Made by a program: the position numbers and the translations under genes. This document shows positions 32,701 to 43,299 of a stretch of DNA of 64,000 bases, one piece after another; the first letter of the stretch is position 1; the number at the start of each line of letters is the position of its first letter. The DNA is from Diplonema papillatum (taxonomy: Eukaryota; Euglenozoa; Diplonemea; Diplonemida; Diplonemidae), in the NCBI GenBank assembly GCA_030068145.1, contig JAPJBO010000951.1, forward strand, positions 1 to 64,000. The letters run 5' to 3'. The notes under the pieces were generated by a model. It saw nothing but the letters and a program-made list of their open reading frames with translations, searched no databases and was not told where the DNA came from.

Positions 32701-34424
32701 GGTGCTCGTGCCCGGGGGGGGGGACACCCCAGGGATGATAAAATACAACCCCAGTTTCAAAAAATACAAAAAATACAAAAAATACAAAAAATACAAAAAA
32801 TACAGTATTTTTTGTATTTTTTGGTATTTTATGGATTGCCAGCAGTGGACGATCTTAAACACAGGGGGTGACAAAAACATAGGATAATACAGGGGGTCTT
32901 TTGCGCACCTCAAAAGAGGCTCAAATGCGCAAAAAAAAAATATATATATATATAAACTCGTGTCTGGATCTTGTGTCAAGGTGTACTCCAGTACACACAT
33001 GAACTATGGGTGGGGCATGGGAGGGAGGGCCGGCGGAAGGTTGTGGAGGGTCGAGGGCGGTTGGAGCTGTGCCTCCCGCTGTGCCCGAATACACCCCGCT
33101 TTCTAATAACTATTGTCCAATCAGGTTTGAGGCCGTATGTAAGCTCTGCCCACAGTCGCAAACTGGGACCAATCAGAGGTACTTTTTAACAAGAACATCC
33201 TCCTCTATTGGAAACAGCATTTGCTTTTGTGTGACATTTCAAAGATTTCCGCGCCTGCGGCGCAGGCATAATTTGCATCTGTCTCTGCGGTAGGTGGTCG
33301 GGGCATAGCTAGTTCCCTGTCCCCAAAAAGGTCGAGTGCCTGTCCAAGAGCCTGGACAAGAAATGCCCCTCCAAAAAATAAAATAATTCATCCATAAATT
33401 GCATGGCCATAAAATAGAATTCCGCAAATTAAAGGGCCATAAATTGTCAGGGTGTACAAAGCCTTCAGGCCAAAAAACGTCCAGATGCGCAAAACACTCG
33501 TTTTTGGCCAAAATCACGTCTCTGTATTATGCACTGGACAAAAAACACCTCACAAAAAACAATCCCCGCTGCGCGCGGCCTTCTGGACACTGTTAGCCTC
33601 AGTTACAAAACACTTCCAAGACCCAGAGGAATCCTGATGGAGCCTCTTCATGACGCACTCACGTATCTCTCTGTCTGATAGAGTCATTTCTACCGTCTTC
33701 TACACACTGCAAACGATCCAGGAGTTGGGAGTTGGGTCCGAACACACAGCGTAAAGTACAAACATGCCGATTCTTGCTTTCCCCTTTTCATAGCTGGTAG
33801 CTTAAATCGAAGGACAAGGCCGATTCTGAGAACCACTTTGCTGGTGCTGCCGGGAGACATTCGGGCGCACATTTCGAAGCACTGCGCGGAACAGAGGATC
33901 CTCCACAGTGAAGAAAAGGCTTGCAAAAACATATCTGATGCATTGCTGCATGCTGTCCCTTTCAACTTCAGACATTCCGGGGCATATACCGAGGCGTGTC
34001 TGCTCGAACAGAATTGCCATGAGCACCACTTTTCACCACTTGCTACGTCGGACTGACATCCTTCGGGTGGTGTTTTGCCCCAAAATATTCACGCCGCCCA
34101 GCTCTTCCTCATCAGCTGGGAAACACTCCAACCCACACGAAACCCGTCCCAGCAGAGAACACCGGGACCCCAAAAAATCCAAAACTCCAAAAAATCCAAA
34201 ACTCCAAAAATCTCAAAAATCTCAAAAATCCAAAAAATACAAAAAATACAAATTCCGGGTTCAAAAAATACAAAAAAAACAAAAAAAAATACAAGTCCAA
34301 AAAATACCATAAAATACAAGGCTTCTCAACCCTGCGGACACCCCCCCCGACCCACCGAGTACGGGAAAAGTTAGGCGCTGTACCCGGGTGGGCGCCCCCG
34401 GACCCCCCCCCGCCGCCCCCCGGC
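32701..34424. other. No gene; A-rich repeats, hairpins, CCAAT-like boxes
   Basis: Positions 32,757-32,832 are tandem 'aaaaaatac' units that fold back onto 'gtattttttg'. Positions 32,928-32,956 are poly-A followed by (TA)n. Two 'ccaatcag' boxes lie at 33,117 and 33,168. Positions 34,165-34,320 are a second run of 'aaaaaatcc' and 'aaaaaatac' units. Both A-rich runs adjoin G/C homopolymers (32,708-32,720 and 34,345-34,420). Confidence 0.65.
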
Positions 34425-34605
34425 GAAGCAAAGTTCGGGCGCAGCTGAGTTCGGGCGAAGCAACGCTCGGGCGAAGCTAAGTTCTGGCGAAGCAAAGTTC
34501 GGGCGCTGCAAAGTTCGGGCGATGCTAAATTCTGGTACGGGCGCAGCTGAAGCAAAGTTCGCGCGAAGCTGAGTTCTGGTGAAGCAAAGTTCGGTTCTCG
34601 TAGCA
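34425..34605 (+). repeat. 17-bp 'gaagctaagttcgggc' repeat cluster, second copy
   Basis: Degenerate units such as 'gcgaagcaaagttcgggc' repeat about nine times, matching the cluster at 32,500-32,700. Confidence 0.75.
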
Positions 34606-34767
34606 AGTTTGGCCTGTGATGGCAAGCTCGGCCGCCCGACTCCGTTTCCCGGGGTGACCCAAATACCGCGAGATACTGAGAAACTCCGCCAAAAACGCAA
34701 ATTTCGGGCACACTTGACCCCGAAACGCAACAAACCTCGAAAACAATCTTCGACCGGAAAAATGTCA

Positions 34768-34828
34768 AGGGCGGAATTCGAACCCGGGCCTACCGGCCTG
34801 AAGGCCGACGCCCGCTCACTCTGCCACC
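34768..34828 (-). tRNA. tRNA-like sequence, probably a pseudogene or SINE head
   Basis: On the minus strand there is an A-box-like GGTGGCAGAGTGAGCGGG, a central hairpin with GGCC-TTCA-GGCC, and a B-box GGGTTCGAATTCC. The T stem pairs over four base pairs. The anticodon stem does not fit a seven-base loop and the acceptor ends do not pair well. A functional tRNA is therefore unlikely; a tRNA-derived SINE promoter is plausible. Confidence 0.35.
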
Positions 34829-35084
34829 CGTTTGCATTTTGGCAGGGAAAAAAAAAGCTATCGTTGCACATCCCCCAGCTCCAAAAAAAACAATACCCTT
34901 TTGAGTGTAGAGAAAAAATCTGGGGAAACTGGTGTCACATCCTCTAGTCCACCTTGGAAAACGGAAAATCCAAAAAGAAATATGCGTTTTTTCAGGAACC
35001 CTGGGGGCCAGCCCCGTGGTGTATGGGTCAAACTGGGTCCAGCAACTGCTGGTGGGGTCTACTGGGGGGGGCTAATTACTATTG

Positions 35085-35170
35085 AACCGTATAATACAAT
35101 TGAACCGTATAATACAATTGAACTTTTTTTTCGGGGAATCGGCGCATCCCAACCGTATGATACAATTGAA
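35085..35170 (+). repeat. 18-bp tandem motif 'gaaccgtataatacaatt'
   Basis: Two direct copies at 35,091-35,127 and a third diverged copy at 35,150-35,170 flank a T-run. No gene is visible. Confidence 0.75.
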
Positions 35171-35199
35171 TTAATGTTACTGTACGGCTGACACTTTCG

Positions 35200-35863
35200 C
35201 ACTGCCGTTGAGTGTGAGCCGGCCAGTGAGGCGGTTTCAGGGCCGTTTTCGTTTCGGCTTTTTTTGGAACAGTCATGTTAGACCTCCAAAGCGGAGAAGA
35301 AATCTTAAAACGAGGGTTTGGTGTGCATTCCGAACCCGGGTCTTCCAAAGGTTTTGAGCATGATCATCATGATGTCGCTGATGCCGTTGCTCGTGCCAAA
35401 GTCTTGGAGCTGGCTGTGTGCGGGGATCATGAAGCACAAACATGGCAATGGGCCGGCAATCGCAGTGTGGCGGTGGCTCCGGAGCTGCTGAGCCAGCTCC
35501 GGAGTTGAGCTTCGGAGCCAGCCGGAGACACTGCCAATCGTGACCGTGTTATCCCCGGATTTATCGGTGGTGCCCGTCTGCCGCCACCGCTCTCTGTCAA
35601 AAAGAGAAAGCAGTAAGTTCGTCGGACTGCGGTCGCCATCCTGTTGGAAACTCTGATACTGAGCAACCGCCCCAGAAAAAGTGAACCTTAGGCCCAAGTT
35701 AGGGTACTCTCTTGCCGACCCGGTGCACGAGAAATCAGGGCTCGGAGTCCAAAATGCGGGCTCGAACCTTTCGCTTGTTGTGTGAAGGTTTTCCCTTCAG
35801 TTTTTGTACTCACACTGTGTCATTTAGTCCGTCACCAAGAAACATCAGGGGATTAGTTTCCGT
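35200..35863. other. No recognisable gene; a GC hairpin
   Basis: The sequence around 35,475-35,520 folds as 'ggctccggagctgctgagc' against 'gctccggagttgagcttcgg'. A minus frame of 130 codons (35,305-35,697) lacks motifs. Confidence 0.5.
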
Positions 35864-36490
35864 TGCAGATTTAGACCGACGGTCTAAATCTGCAAACCGG
35901 ACTTGGCCGGAAAGAAAAAAAGTTCAAAAAACGGTGTTCAAAGTAAATATAGGGGGGTGTGTGGTGTTTGTAGCAGTGTGCCGAAGGTGCTGGAAGGCTG
36001 CTGAGCCTGCCGAACTGGGTCCGCTGCTGAGACCTAGTTCGGCAGGTTGCAGCTGCCACTGTGCTTCATTACCGGGCCAAGGTCCTGTTTGACAGTTGAG
36101 TATCCCACACGAGCTAAGAGTTGCCCACACATGATAAAGGGGGGCGGAGTTATTTTTGCCCAAATTTTCCGTCGCGCCTTCGGCGCGATGTTGCTAAAAA
36201 TAACGCTAAAAAATGTTGTTGTAAGCACGGCGGTGCACACCAAAACCGTGGACCTATTGTCACAGGAATCATAGGAAAATAGGTCCCCAGGTCCACCCCC
36301 CTTCAGCTGCCTGACGAGACTGTCTGTTTACGATTTTGACTGTTTGTGGAGCGCGTCCCCATATGGCACCCAACCCTACAGGGAGCCCAGAAGCATTCGC
36401 AAACCCCCGAAAAGACCGTGTACATCGGCGAAAACGGCACCGAAACACCGCCCAAAACCACCCCATAGTAACGGTCTAAATCTGCAAACC
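35864..36490. mobile_element. Possible element bounded by GGTCTAAATCTGC repeats
   Basis: At 35,866-35,894 there is a perfect 14-bp palindrome, GCAGATTTAGACCG-A-CGGTCTAAATCTGC. The arm CGGTCTAAATCTGCAAACC recurs directly at about 36,471-36,489. Internally 'tgccgaact' and 'agttcggca' form a hairpin near 36,010-36,042. No ORF of note is present. The boundary model is tentative. Confidence 0.4.
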
Positions 36491-37059
36491 CCGGAAGCCT
36501 TCAAACTAATACCCTGGAAACATACACCCAAAAAAAAATAATACTCTCCTCCTCGCCCGTCTCGCTGCTCCGTACTCGCTGCTCTCGTCCTTGCTGCTGC
36601 GTGATGTCAGATTGATGGTGCGTAACAAACGTAGAAAGGTCATGCAGAGATTCTCGTGTGTATGCCACGAACTTCAAGCGAGGGGTAAAATTACGGTGTT
36701 CTTCTCGAGAGCGACGGGGTAATAACCTTTGTACAAGTGTTAGTTCTCGTCGGAATAGTATTAATCTTCTAAGATCTTCGATCTTATACGACAAAAAAAA
36801 TTGCCGCTGCGCGGGGCCTGAGTCATCAGTAATAAAAAAAGCCAAACCCGTTCTTATACAAGACGGGAAGGACGCGATCTGAAACACGGGGGGTCCTCGG
36901 TGAAGCGCGCCTGGTGCAGTCAGCCGGGGTCCAGCCCACTGCACCGGGATGGGCACGGTGCAACAGCGAACAGGGGCTTTTCTTCCGCGCAAACTGCGCT
37001 TTTTGTGAAGAGCTCCCAGCCGAACCCCCGTTTTTACATTTCTTCGAGACAAAAAGTGC

Positions 37060-37335
37060 CCATGGGTACCAGGGAAAGCCTGCTACACGGAAGCCAAGCT
37101 TCACGTGCTCGGCGGTACTGCAGAGCCACGGGCCTACGGGTCAAGTGGCTACCGATTTCCCAAACTAAAGCATCAAGGCGTGGCGCACCTTGAGGCTTGC
37201 CGCTTGCGGTGAACACAAGCTCGTCGACGGTCAGCCACAGGGCAGAGCGGACGGGGTTGTGGCACTGTGCTGCCCCGACTCAAGCCTTGCAAGCTGTCAC
37301 GTTCCTGGACCCGGAGCGGCCTTTTTCTTTTTCTT
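37060..37335 (+). repeat. Dispersed repeat family D copy
   Basis: The block from 'ccagggaaagcctgctacac' through 'ctaaagcatcaaggcgtgg' to 'cttgcaagctgtcacgttcc' recurs at 53,550-53,825, and part of it at 19,450-19,505. The copies are about 90% alike by eye. Both long copies are followed by a T-rich tract and 'gagac'. Confidence 0.85.
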
Positions 37336-37464
37336 CTTCTTCTTCTTCGAGACAAAAAGTGCCCAACATAGCTTCCCGACCAGAAAATGGCTATCCCTCA
37401 CATAGTTTTCAGGTTGTACACGATTTTGAGGGTCACGCTAATACCCTGGCTCCACCGTAACGAA

Positions 37465-37685
37465 AAATACTCGAGGGGCTGCCTTGTGCTTACTTCGAAG
37501 GAGGCTAGAGGGGGAGAAACAATACAACTACAAAATGGGTCTTTTTTGTTGAACGCTTACGCCGCCACTAAACCCAGATTCACCTGTGTTTCGTGTGGGC
37601 TACAGCACATTTACCTCCTTTGATCTTTTGCAGCTGGCAGCCTCCTCAAGTATTTCCTACAAAGCAGGTGCTTATACAAAAAAAA
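37465..37685 (+). mobile_element. Element I, full length, with terminal A-tract
   Basis: All landmarks from AAATACTCGAGGGGCTGCC to 'gcaggtgcttatacaaaa' are present and nearly identical to 28,838-29,055. The end is followed by 19 A residues, then 'cccc'. The A-run beyond the conserved end may reflect the insertion mechanism. Confidence 0.9.
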
Positions 37686-37708
37686 AAAAAAAAAACCCCA
37701 GGGGGGGG

Positions 37709-37772
37709 CACCTGGTCTAGTGGTGGGACGACAGATTACCAAACAGCCGGACGACGGTTCGAACCCACAGAT
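37709..37772 (+). tRNA. tRNA-like sequence directly after an element I copy
   Basis: An A-box-like TGGTCTAGTGG and a B-box GGTTCGAACCC lie 35 bp apart, the usual tRNA spacing. The arms pair poorly and no normal cloverleaf forms. It is best read as a tRNA-derived pol III promoter remnant. Confidence 0.35.
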
Positions 37773-37956
37773 GACACTTTCCAGGCGTTGGGAGATGGAC
37801 TCCCGAAGAAACTCCTCATCCACAGGAAGAAATCGGGTGGCACAAGGAACCCCCGGCCTAGTTCACCGGAACGTACCCAATCGTGAAGGATGCGCAGGCT
37901 CCGCCGTAACAAAACAAAAACCAGTAGGAGAAAGTAGAAAAGGGAAACTAGAGTTT

Positions 37957-38062
37957 TCGTTGACCGCACTACCCTGAGCCCAAATCCTGGACGTGGTTTC
38001 AGGTGGCAAATTTGGCAAATGATCATGATCAGAAGGTCCTACTTGGGCGGTTCAGTTTCCTC
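37957..38062 (+). repeat. Dispersed repeat family G copy
   Basis: The block 'cgttgaccgcactaccctga' through 'ggacgtggtttcaggtggc' to 'cagaaggtcctacttggg' recurs at 61,233-61,338. No gene is recognisable. Confidence 0.85.
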
Positions 38063-39047
38063 ACACATTGCATTGTGGTGACTCCTCTTCGATCGTACCG
38101 TGTCGTGCTTCAGGCGTTTGCACTCGTTTGCATCATCGTCTTCGCGCGGTCGTTTTGCGAACCTTCTCTTCCTTGCCTTGCCGGTTTGCATGCTTCTGCG
38201 ACACCTGCCTTCGCTTTCACGGGCGGCGCTGGGCACTTCTTCTTCCGTCGGGGTTGTGTACATATCAGAGAAAAGGACTGGACAAAAGCGGAAGACTCTA
38301 AGCACAGTTCTAAGGCCAGGACACGGGGGGGAAGAGATGTGAAAACGGGTTTTTGCCCAGAGGCTTTTCGTGTTATTCTGCAGATACTTTGAGCTATCTT
38401 TGTGTCTATGCTTTCAGTCGTCTTCTTAACCATGGTTAAGTGCGCAAATGGTGTCAGCCGAAGCTGGTAAAGCTTCGGCGCCGCCCACGTTATGTTTGTT
38501 TAGTTAAGTACATGAACCACATGGATTAGCATGCACTGTGCGGCTGCCAAGCATCCCGTGATACCGCGCAAGGTGGTAAAACGCTCTTTTGTTTTATTTT
38601 CGATTGCTTTTGATGGAGCGAGAAACAGGGATGCTCCTCTTTCCCTTTTAGCACCAACGGGCGGTCGCTTTGCGCCCTACCACTACGATTGCCTGTGGTA
38701 GGCTACGATAGCTGAGGCTAGAGTACAGAATGTCTGTAGCGATGGCCTGCGTTGGTCACTGGGTGACTACCTCTTCGATCGTGCCATGTCGTGCTTCAGG
38801 CGTTTGCACTCATTCGAATTATCATCTTTGCGCGGTCGCTTTGCGTCCTTCTACTATGCCTGCCTGAGGTAGGCTACAATAGTTGAGGTTGTATCGGTAG
38901 CGATGGCCTGCATTAGTCACAAGGTGACTCCTCTTCGATCGTACCGTGTCGTACTCCAGGCGTTTGCACTCGTTTGCATCATCGTCTTCGCGCGGTCGCT
39001 TTGCGTCCTTCTACTATGCCTGCCTGAGGTAGGTTACAATAGTTGAG
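38063..39047 (+). repeat. Family F repeats (three of four copies) and family E copy
   Basis: 'cttcgatcgtaccgtgtcgt' followed by 'caggcgtttgcactcgtttg' occurs at about 38,087, 38,774 (diverged), 38,934 and again at 39,280 past the rRNA fragment. Family E occupies 38,336-38,620. 'gtaggctacaatagttgagg' type phrases repeat at 38,698, 38,870 and 39,028. On the minus strand the family F unit encodes basic frames with no known domain. Confidence 0.75.
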
Positions 39048-39264
39048 GTGGGACCCGAAAGATGGTGAACTATGCCTGGATAGGACGAAGCCGGGGGAAA
39101 CCCTGGTGGAGGTCCGTTGCGGTGTTGACGTGCAAATCGCTCGTCAAAGCTGGGTATAGGGGCGAAAGACCCATCGAACCATCTAGTAGCTGGTTCACTC
39201 CGAAGTTTCCCTCAGGATAGCTAGAACCAAAACAGGAGTTACGCCAGGTAAAGCGAATGATTGG
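39048..39264 (+). rRNA. 28S (LSU) rRNA fragment, 217 bp
   Basis: It carries highly conserved LSU strings: 'gacccgaaagatggtgaact', 'gacgtgcaaatcgctcgtca', 'gggtataggggcgaaagacc', 'aaccatctagtagctggttc', 'gaagtttccctcaggatagc' and 'aggtaaagcgaatgatt'. Both borders cut straight into family F repeats. In rRNA order it is immediately followed by the fragment at 28,154. It is a displaced rDNA piece, not an rRNA gene. Confidence 0.92.
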
Positions 39265-40155
39265 ACAAGGTGACTACCTCTTCGATCGTACCGTGTCGTG
39301 CTCCAGGCGTTTGCACTCGTTTGCATCATCGTCTTCGCGCGGTCACTCTGCGAACCTCCTCGTCCTTGCCTTGCCGGTTTGCATGCTTCCGCGACACCTG
39401 CCTTCGCTTTCACGGGCGGCGCTGGGCACTTCTTCTTCCGTTGGGGGGTCGTCACCTCTCGCCTTCGCTTTGCCGGCGCCAATGCATTCTTTGCTGGTGA
39501 CGGTGTCCTTGTCGGCGCCGGGGCCGGCGCTCGCAAGTTCAGCCCCAAGTTTTGTGTGTGCGTATGTGCTATCACCTGTTTGGTATTTTCCACAGTACGC
39601 TGCCAACCGTCACTTTTTGATGATGACAGCCGCGGTTGTTACCATGAAAAAGAGACCAAGTTCGCTCTGGACAGTTTGGATTAGAACGCAAAGAATCTGT
39701 GGCGATGATCTGCATCGCCGGCGTCGCGGTTATCCGATCGCACGTGATGTGTCATGCTTTCGCCTCTTTAGCTCGTCTTGGTCGTCACGCTCAGGCGCGC
39801 GCTTCGGTGCTTCGCTTCTCCTTCGACTGCTCGCCCAGCTTCATCGGTTGCGCGTCGATTTCTGCTCCTTCTCTCTCTCTGGACAGAGCTCGGCTTCCGC
39901 ACACACTGGGCAGGTTTCTGGCGTTTTCCGAGGTTGAATGATCCGTGTTTTAAAGTCGCCGGTTTGCGTCTTGGGGCCCGTGAGGCTTGGTCGTCGCGCT
40001 CAGGCGCGCGCTTCGGTGCTTCGCTTCTCCTTCGACTGCTCGCCCAGCTTCATCGGTTGCGCGTCGATTTCTGCTCCTTCTCTTCCCTCTCTGGACAGAG
40101 CTCGGCTTCCGCACACACTGGGCAGGTTTCTGGCGTTTTCCGAGGTTGAATGATC
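39265..40155 (+). repeat. Family F copy and two copies of the 60-299 repeat
   Basis: Family F occupies 39,265-39,440. The repeat seen at 60-299 recurs at 39,700-39,945. Its second half ('gcgctcaggcgcgcgcttcg' to 'ggcgttttccgaggttgaat') is tandemly duplicated at 39,995-40,155. Confidence 0.75.
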
Positions 40156-40196
40156 CGTGTTTCAAAGTCTCCGGTTTGCGTCTTGGGGAGCGGTGT

Positions 40197-40390
40197 GTAG
40201 CTATTGGCTGCTGACAGCATACCACACGCCGTTCACATGTACTCGTAGGGCTACGCTGCTAGTGGTTGGCTAGTGGATGGTGCTAGTGGATGATGCATAG
40301 CATACCACACGCCGTTCACATGTACCCGTAGGGCTACGCTGCTAGTGGTTGGCTAGTGGATGGTGCTGGTGGGTGATGCATAGCACCACA
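40197..40390 (+). repeat. About 105-bp tandem duplication
   Basis: 'ataccacacgccgttcacat' through 'gctacgctgctagtggttgg' occurs twice, at about 40,219 and 40,302. Internal 'ctagtggatggtg' direct repeats extend it. Confidence 0.8.
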
Positions 40391-40671
40391 TATCCATCCT
40401 TTGCCACAGCACGGGACTCCAAAATGCACTGAAGATCCCTCTGTGTTTTCCCCCGCCGCGACGAGCGAGCCATCCTCGCACTCTTTCAACTTTGGCTGGC
40501 CAAGGTTGGGACTAATGTGACAAATTTCTTCCGCAAATCATCGGGCACGTTCGGTAAGGCGAGCCGCGGCACGGCATCGCCGCCAGCAATACGCTCGTCT
40601 ACGTCTTTAAGATACAACTCGTACCACGAGGGCTGTGTGAATTGTGTTCATTTTTCGGACAACTCTTGCAG

Positions 40672-41040
40672 TTTACGAAGGGAATTGGCACAGCGGATTG
40701 TTCAACTTGCTTGATAACAAATCATCAGCAGGCCGCAGTTAGTGACAAAGGATAAGGGGTCTCCCCGACAGATTTCTCTGTATAACCCCCACGCAAAAAT
40801 AAACGTATATTTTTTTCGCGATACAAAATAAATTTCGTTTATTTTTTTTTTTTTTTCACCTGAAAATGGCTGGCGGCACAAAATAAATGCTGCCACACGA
40901 AATAAATTCCAAAAATAAACTCGTTTATTTTTCCGGCCTGTGTAAACACAACGGAATCCTGCCAAAAATAAACGAAATTTATCGTCACGCTCCGCAAGCC
41001 ATTTCCACCAGAGGGAATTTGTTTTTCCCAATAAAACAAT
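40672..41040. repeat. Repeat copy followed by AT-rich palindromic cluster
   Basis: Positions 40,672-40,760 are the inverted partner of 12,930-13,035. Positions 40,790-40,985 contain several AAAATAAACGA/TCGTTTATTTT palindromes, for example AAAAATAAACTCGTTTATTTTT at about 40,912. The cluster resembles binding sites or transposon subterminal repeats. No gene is seen. Confidence 0.65.
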
Positions 41041-41164
41041 TTTTGAAGGCGATCGTCTTGGTGGGCGTTGACACGCCCAAACCATTCCTTTCATCCCGTT
41101 CGCAAGTTCGTTAGTTGTTAGGTTGAATTGGCTTCACGCTTTCCCTTTTATGGCGTACGTGTTG

Positions 41165-41335
41165 TGCCTACACTAAAGTTCGCTTGAAATTCCGGGGGTT
41201 TAGGGTCTCCGTGTGATCGTTGATGAATGGGTTCTCTTAGAGCAAGAAAGGGCTATGTGGCTACGGGTTGTATATTTAGTGCACGCTTTCGTTTTGGGTT
41301 TTGGCTAGCCATGTCCGGGACTGTTGGTGACTGAC
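41165..41335 (+). repeat. Dispersed repeat family A copy
   Basis: It starts 'taaagttcgcttgaaattcc' and extends through 'gggctatgtggctacgggtt' to 'ccatgtccgggactg'. It is followed by a diverged family A tail ending near 41,400. Confidence 0.85.
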
Positions 41336-41451
41336 ACCAAGTACATTCCTTCGTGGAGTGTAGTCTTGGGCCCCACGTTCTACAAGTTGAGCAGTGTGAA
41401 CTTGAAATGCAGGTACCACAGGGGTAAGCTTGCATTTGTCATAGGCTAGGG

Positions 41452-42390
41452 TTATTTGAATACGTCGTCCGAGGACGATCTCAAAGCGGACGAGGACGAG
41501 GACGGTGATAATAGGCTGGTGATAACCAGCTCCATTTTTCGTTTGTTGCGCTTTCGCGCCGGCTGTCCTGCCGAAGCAGTCGCTCGAGGGGGCGATCCTG
41601 ACATGGACGAGGATGAAGTCGAGGTGGCAGGGCTGGTGATATCCAGCTCCATTCTCGAAATGTTGCGCTTTCGCGCCGCGTTGAGCAGGGGTTGCCTTGT
41701 AGCCCGTACCGGTCTGTTGTCCGCGTTTATACGTATTTTCTCGCAGAGTGGTGCTTGGGTTTCGCGACGCTTGCGGTGCTTCACGTGGTGCGGGTTGTTT
41801 CCGCCCTCATATAAGGTTTTTTTTTGGGTAGATTTGCAGGGTAAAACTGTTCGTTGCTCGCCACAGTTAAGGCACTCTGGGCACACTGGGTACCCGTGGT
41901 TAGTGAGGGTCTTCGTCTGATGGAGTCGTTTTCGGTGCTTCTTTTTGCACCAGGGCTTTTGGTGGCGTAGACTTTTGAAGTGTGGTTTCCCCACGGTTCG
42001 TCCGTCGCTGTGGCAGTAATGAGCCGGTCCATCCCCTCTTGATAGACCGTGATAGACCGAAGAATACAGCACCGGGCAATTCGATGCAGCTCTGGGGACT
42101 AGGCATAGACCTGATAGACCGCGGTGGACCGCGATTCACTGTGATAAACAGCGGCAGGCACTTCGATACAGTTTCAAGAGATAGGGACGGACCGGCTCGG
42201 GCAGTAGGGACATCTCTCTCGTTTCTGGGTGGTGCTTCGCAGCGTTGTTTCTGATTGTGACTGAGTTTCTGGGTGGTTTATTCTTGCAGGAACGAAGGTG
42301 CGTCCGTAATCCTTGTTTTCCCTTCAGTTTGAAACCGATGGTTGTTGTACGTGTGTGACAGTGGGGACATCGTAAGTCGTCTCCACTCTC
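41452..42390 (-). pseudogene. Zinc-finger ORF copy, interrupted by a MITE
   Basis: On the minus strand, 42,207-42,390 matches the first C2HC finger region of the ORF at 31,448-32,424, and 41,925-42,018 matches the second finger (HSDGRTVGKPHFKSLRHQKPW). Between them a 182-bp insertion (42,019-42,200) breaks the finger after the first cysteines. The frame then continues 190 residues past the point where the 31.4-kb copy is cut by a LINE tail. That extension adds CPECLNCGEQRTVLPC and two near-identical blocks, ARKRN-I/K-RKMEL-type followed by a Ser-rich stretch. It probably shows the original C-terminus of the family. The protein cannot be made intact here. Confidence 0.75.
42019..42200. mobile_element. 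182-bp MITE with TIRs and 6-bp target duplication
   Basis: The left end GAGCCGGTCCATCCC (42,021-42,035) is the inverted complement of GGGACGGACCGGCTC (42,184-42,198) with one mismatch. Similarity resumes at TCTTGA. GCAGTA flanks both sides (42,013-42,018 and 42,201-42,206). The homologous sequence at about 31,563-31,590 reads straight through with one GCAGTA, giving an empty site. Internally 'gatagaccg' and 'gtggaccg' motifs repeat. No ORF is present. Confidence 0.88.
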
Positions 42391-42579
42391 GTTAGATCAA
42401 GCGAACAGGTTGAAGGAAGTGCGCACAAAGGCGAAGGTCGGTATTTTAAAGTCTCCGGTTGACCGCAGAGGCTTGGGTACGGAGGGGGTTGAGAAAAGTG
42501 AGAGGGGTGCAGCTCGTTTCGGGTGATGTGTCGCTCCGTTGTGAAACCTTGTGAAGTCCCCTAACACGTTTTTAAAGTT

Positions 42580-42735
42580 ATAGTTCGCTTGAGAATCCGG
42601 GATTTTAGAGTCTCCGGGTGACCTTCGTCGAATGGGTTCTTTTAAAGCTAATACGTACGAGGTGGGTTTGGGGGGCATGCATGGCTTCTTTCGTGTACAC
42701 TTTACTCGATTGCTTTGGCAAGTCAGGTTCGAAAC
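42580..42735 (+). repeat. Dispersed repeat family A copy, diverged
   Basis: 'gttcgcttgagaatccggga' then 'agagtctccgggtgacc' and 'aatgggttcttttaaagc' identify it. The second half is more altered than in other copies. Confidence 0.7.
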
Positions 42736-42954
42736 AATTTGTGACCGACACCAAGATCTCGCCAGGTTGGGGGAGTGTTCTCGGGCTCTCCACGTCTTAC
42801 TTTTTGGAGGAGAGGAGAGGGCATCCGGAAAAAGACTGCGGTAGTTTTGTTTGTGCGCACTAGCGGAATTCACCTGCTTTTGGTAAGTTGCATGTAGTAC
42901 GCTGTCAACTACTAATTCTTAGTACCAACAATGCATTGTTAACACAAAAAAAGA

Positions 42955-43072
42955 CTGCGGTAGTCAGCACTCGGTGTCTGGACAGAAGCCGTACGTGGCC
43001 ATGACAAGCATACGCCCACCAGTCGTAGTCTTTGGACGAAGGAAGCGACTGCAGGAGAGTGGGCCGGTCAAC
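42955..43072 (-). repeat. Isolated copy of the ankyrin-tail module
   Basis: 'gactgcggtagtcagcactc' through 'gacagaagccgtacgtggcc' and 'cagtcgtagtctttggacga' matches the 3' part of the modules at 15.6-17.3 kb, 25 kb away from the array. It encodes SSKDYDWWAYA on the minus strand. The preceding 'gcatccggaaaaagactgcg' (42,820-42,841) also matches 16,818 and 17,179. Confidence 0.8.
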
Positions 43073-43299
43073 GTGAGTGCAAAAAGGGGAAGACACATAC
43101 TGACGACGCGGGGCAATGAGCGGCGGCGGCTACACGATTCTTCGCAGCTTCAACTTCGAGCCGCCTCAGTTGAGCTGGAGACTGGTTTTCAAGCAGCAGC
43201 TGGTACTCCTGAACGTTGGTTGTGAGCGGTGCGTTTTGGAGAGGAGCCACAGGACCCAAAAGCAACGTGTCAAACAAAAAAAAAACTCAAAGCCGACTG

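Noticed and set aside
34768..34828. A functional tRNA gene
   Set aside because: Acceptor and anticodon stems do not pair properly.
39048..39264. A functional 28S rRNA gene
   Set aside because: Only 217 bp is present, bounded on both sides by dispersed repeats.
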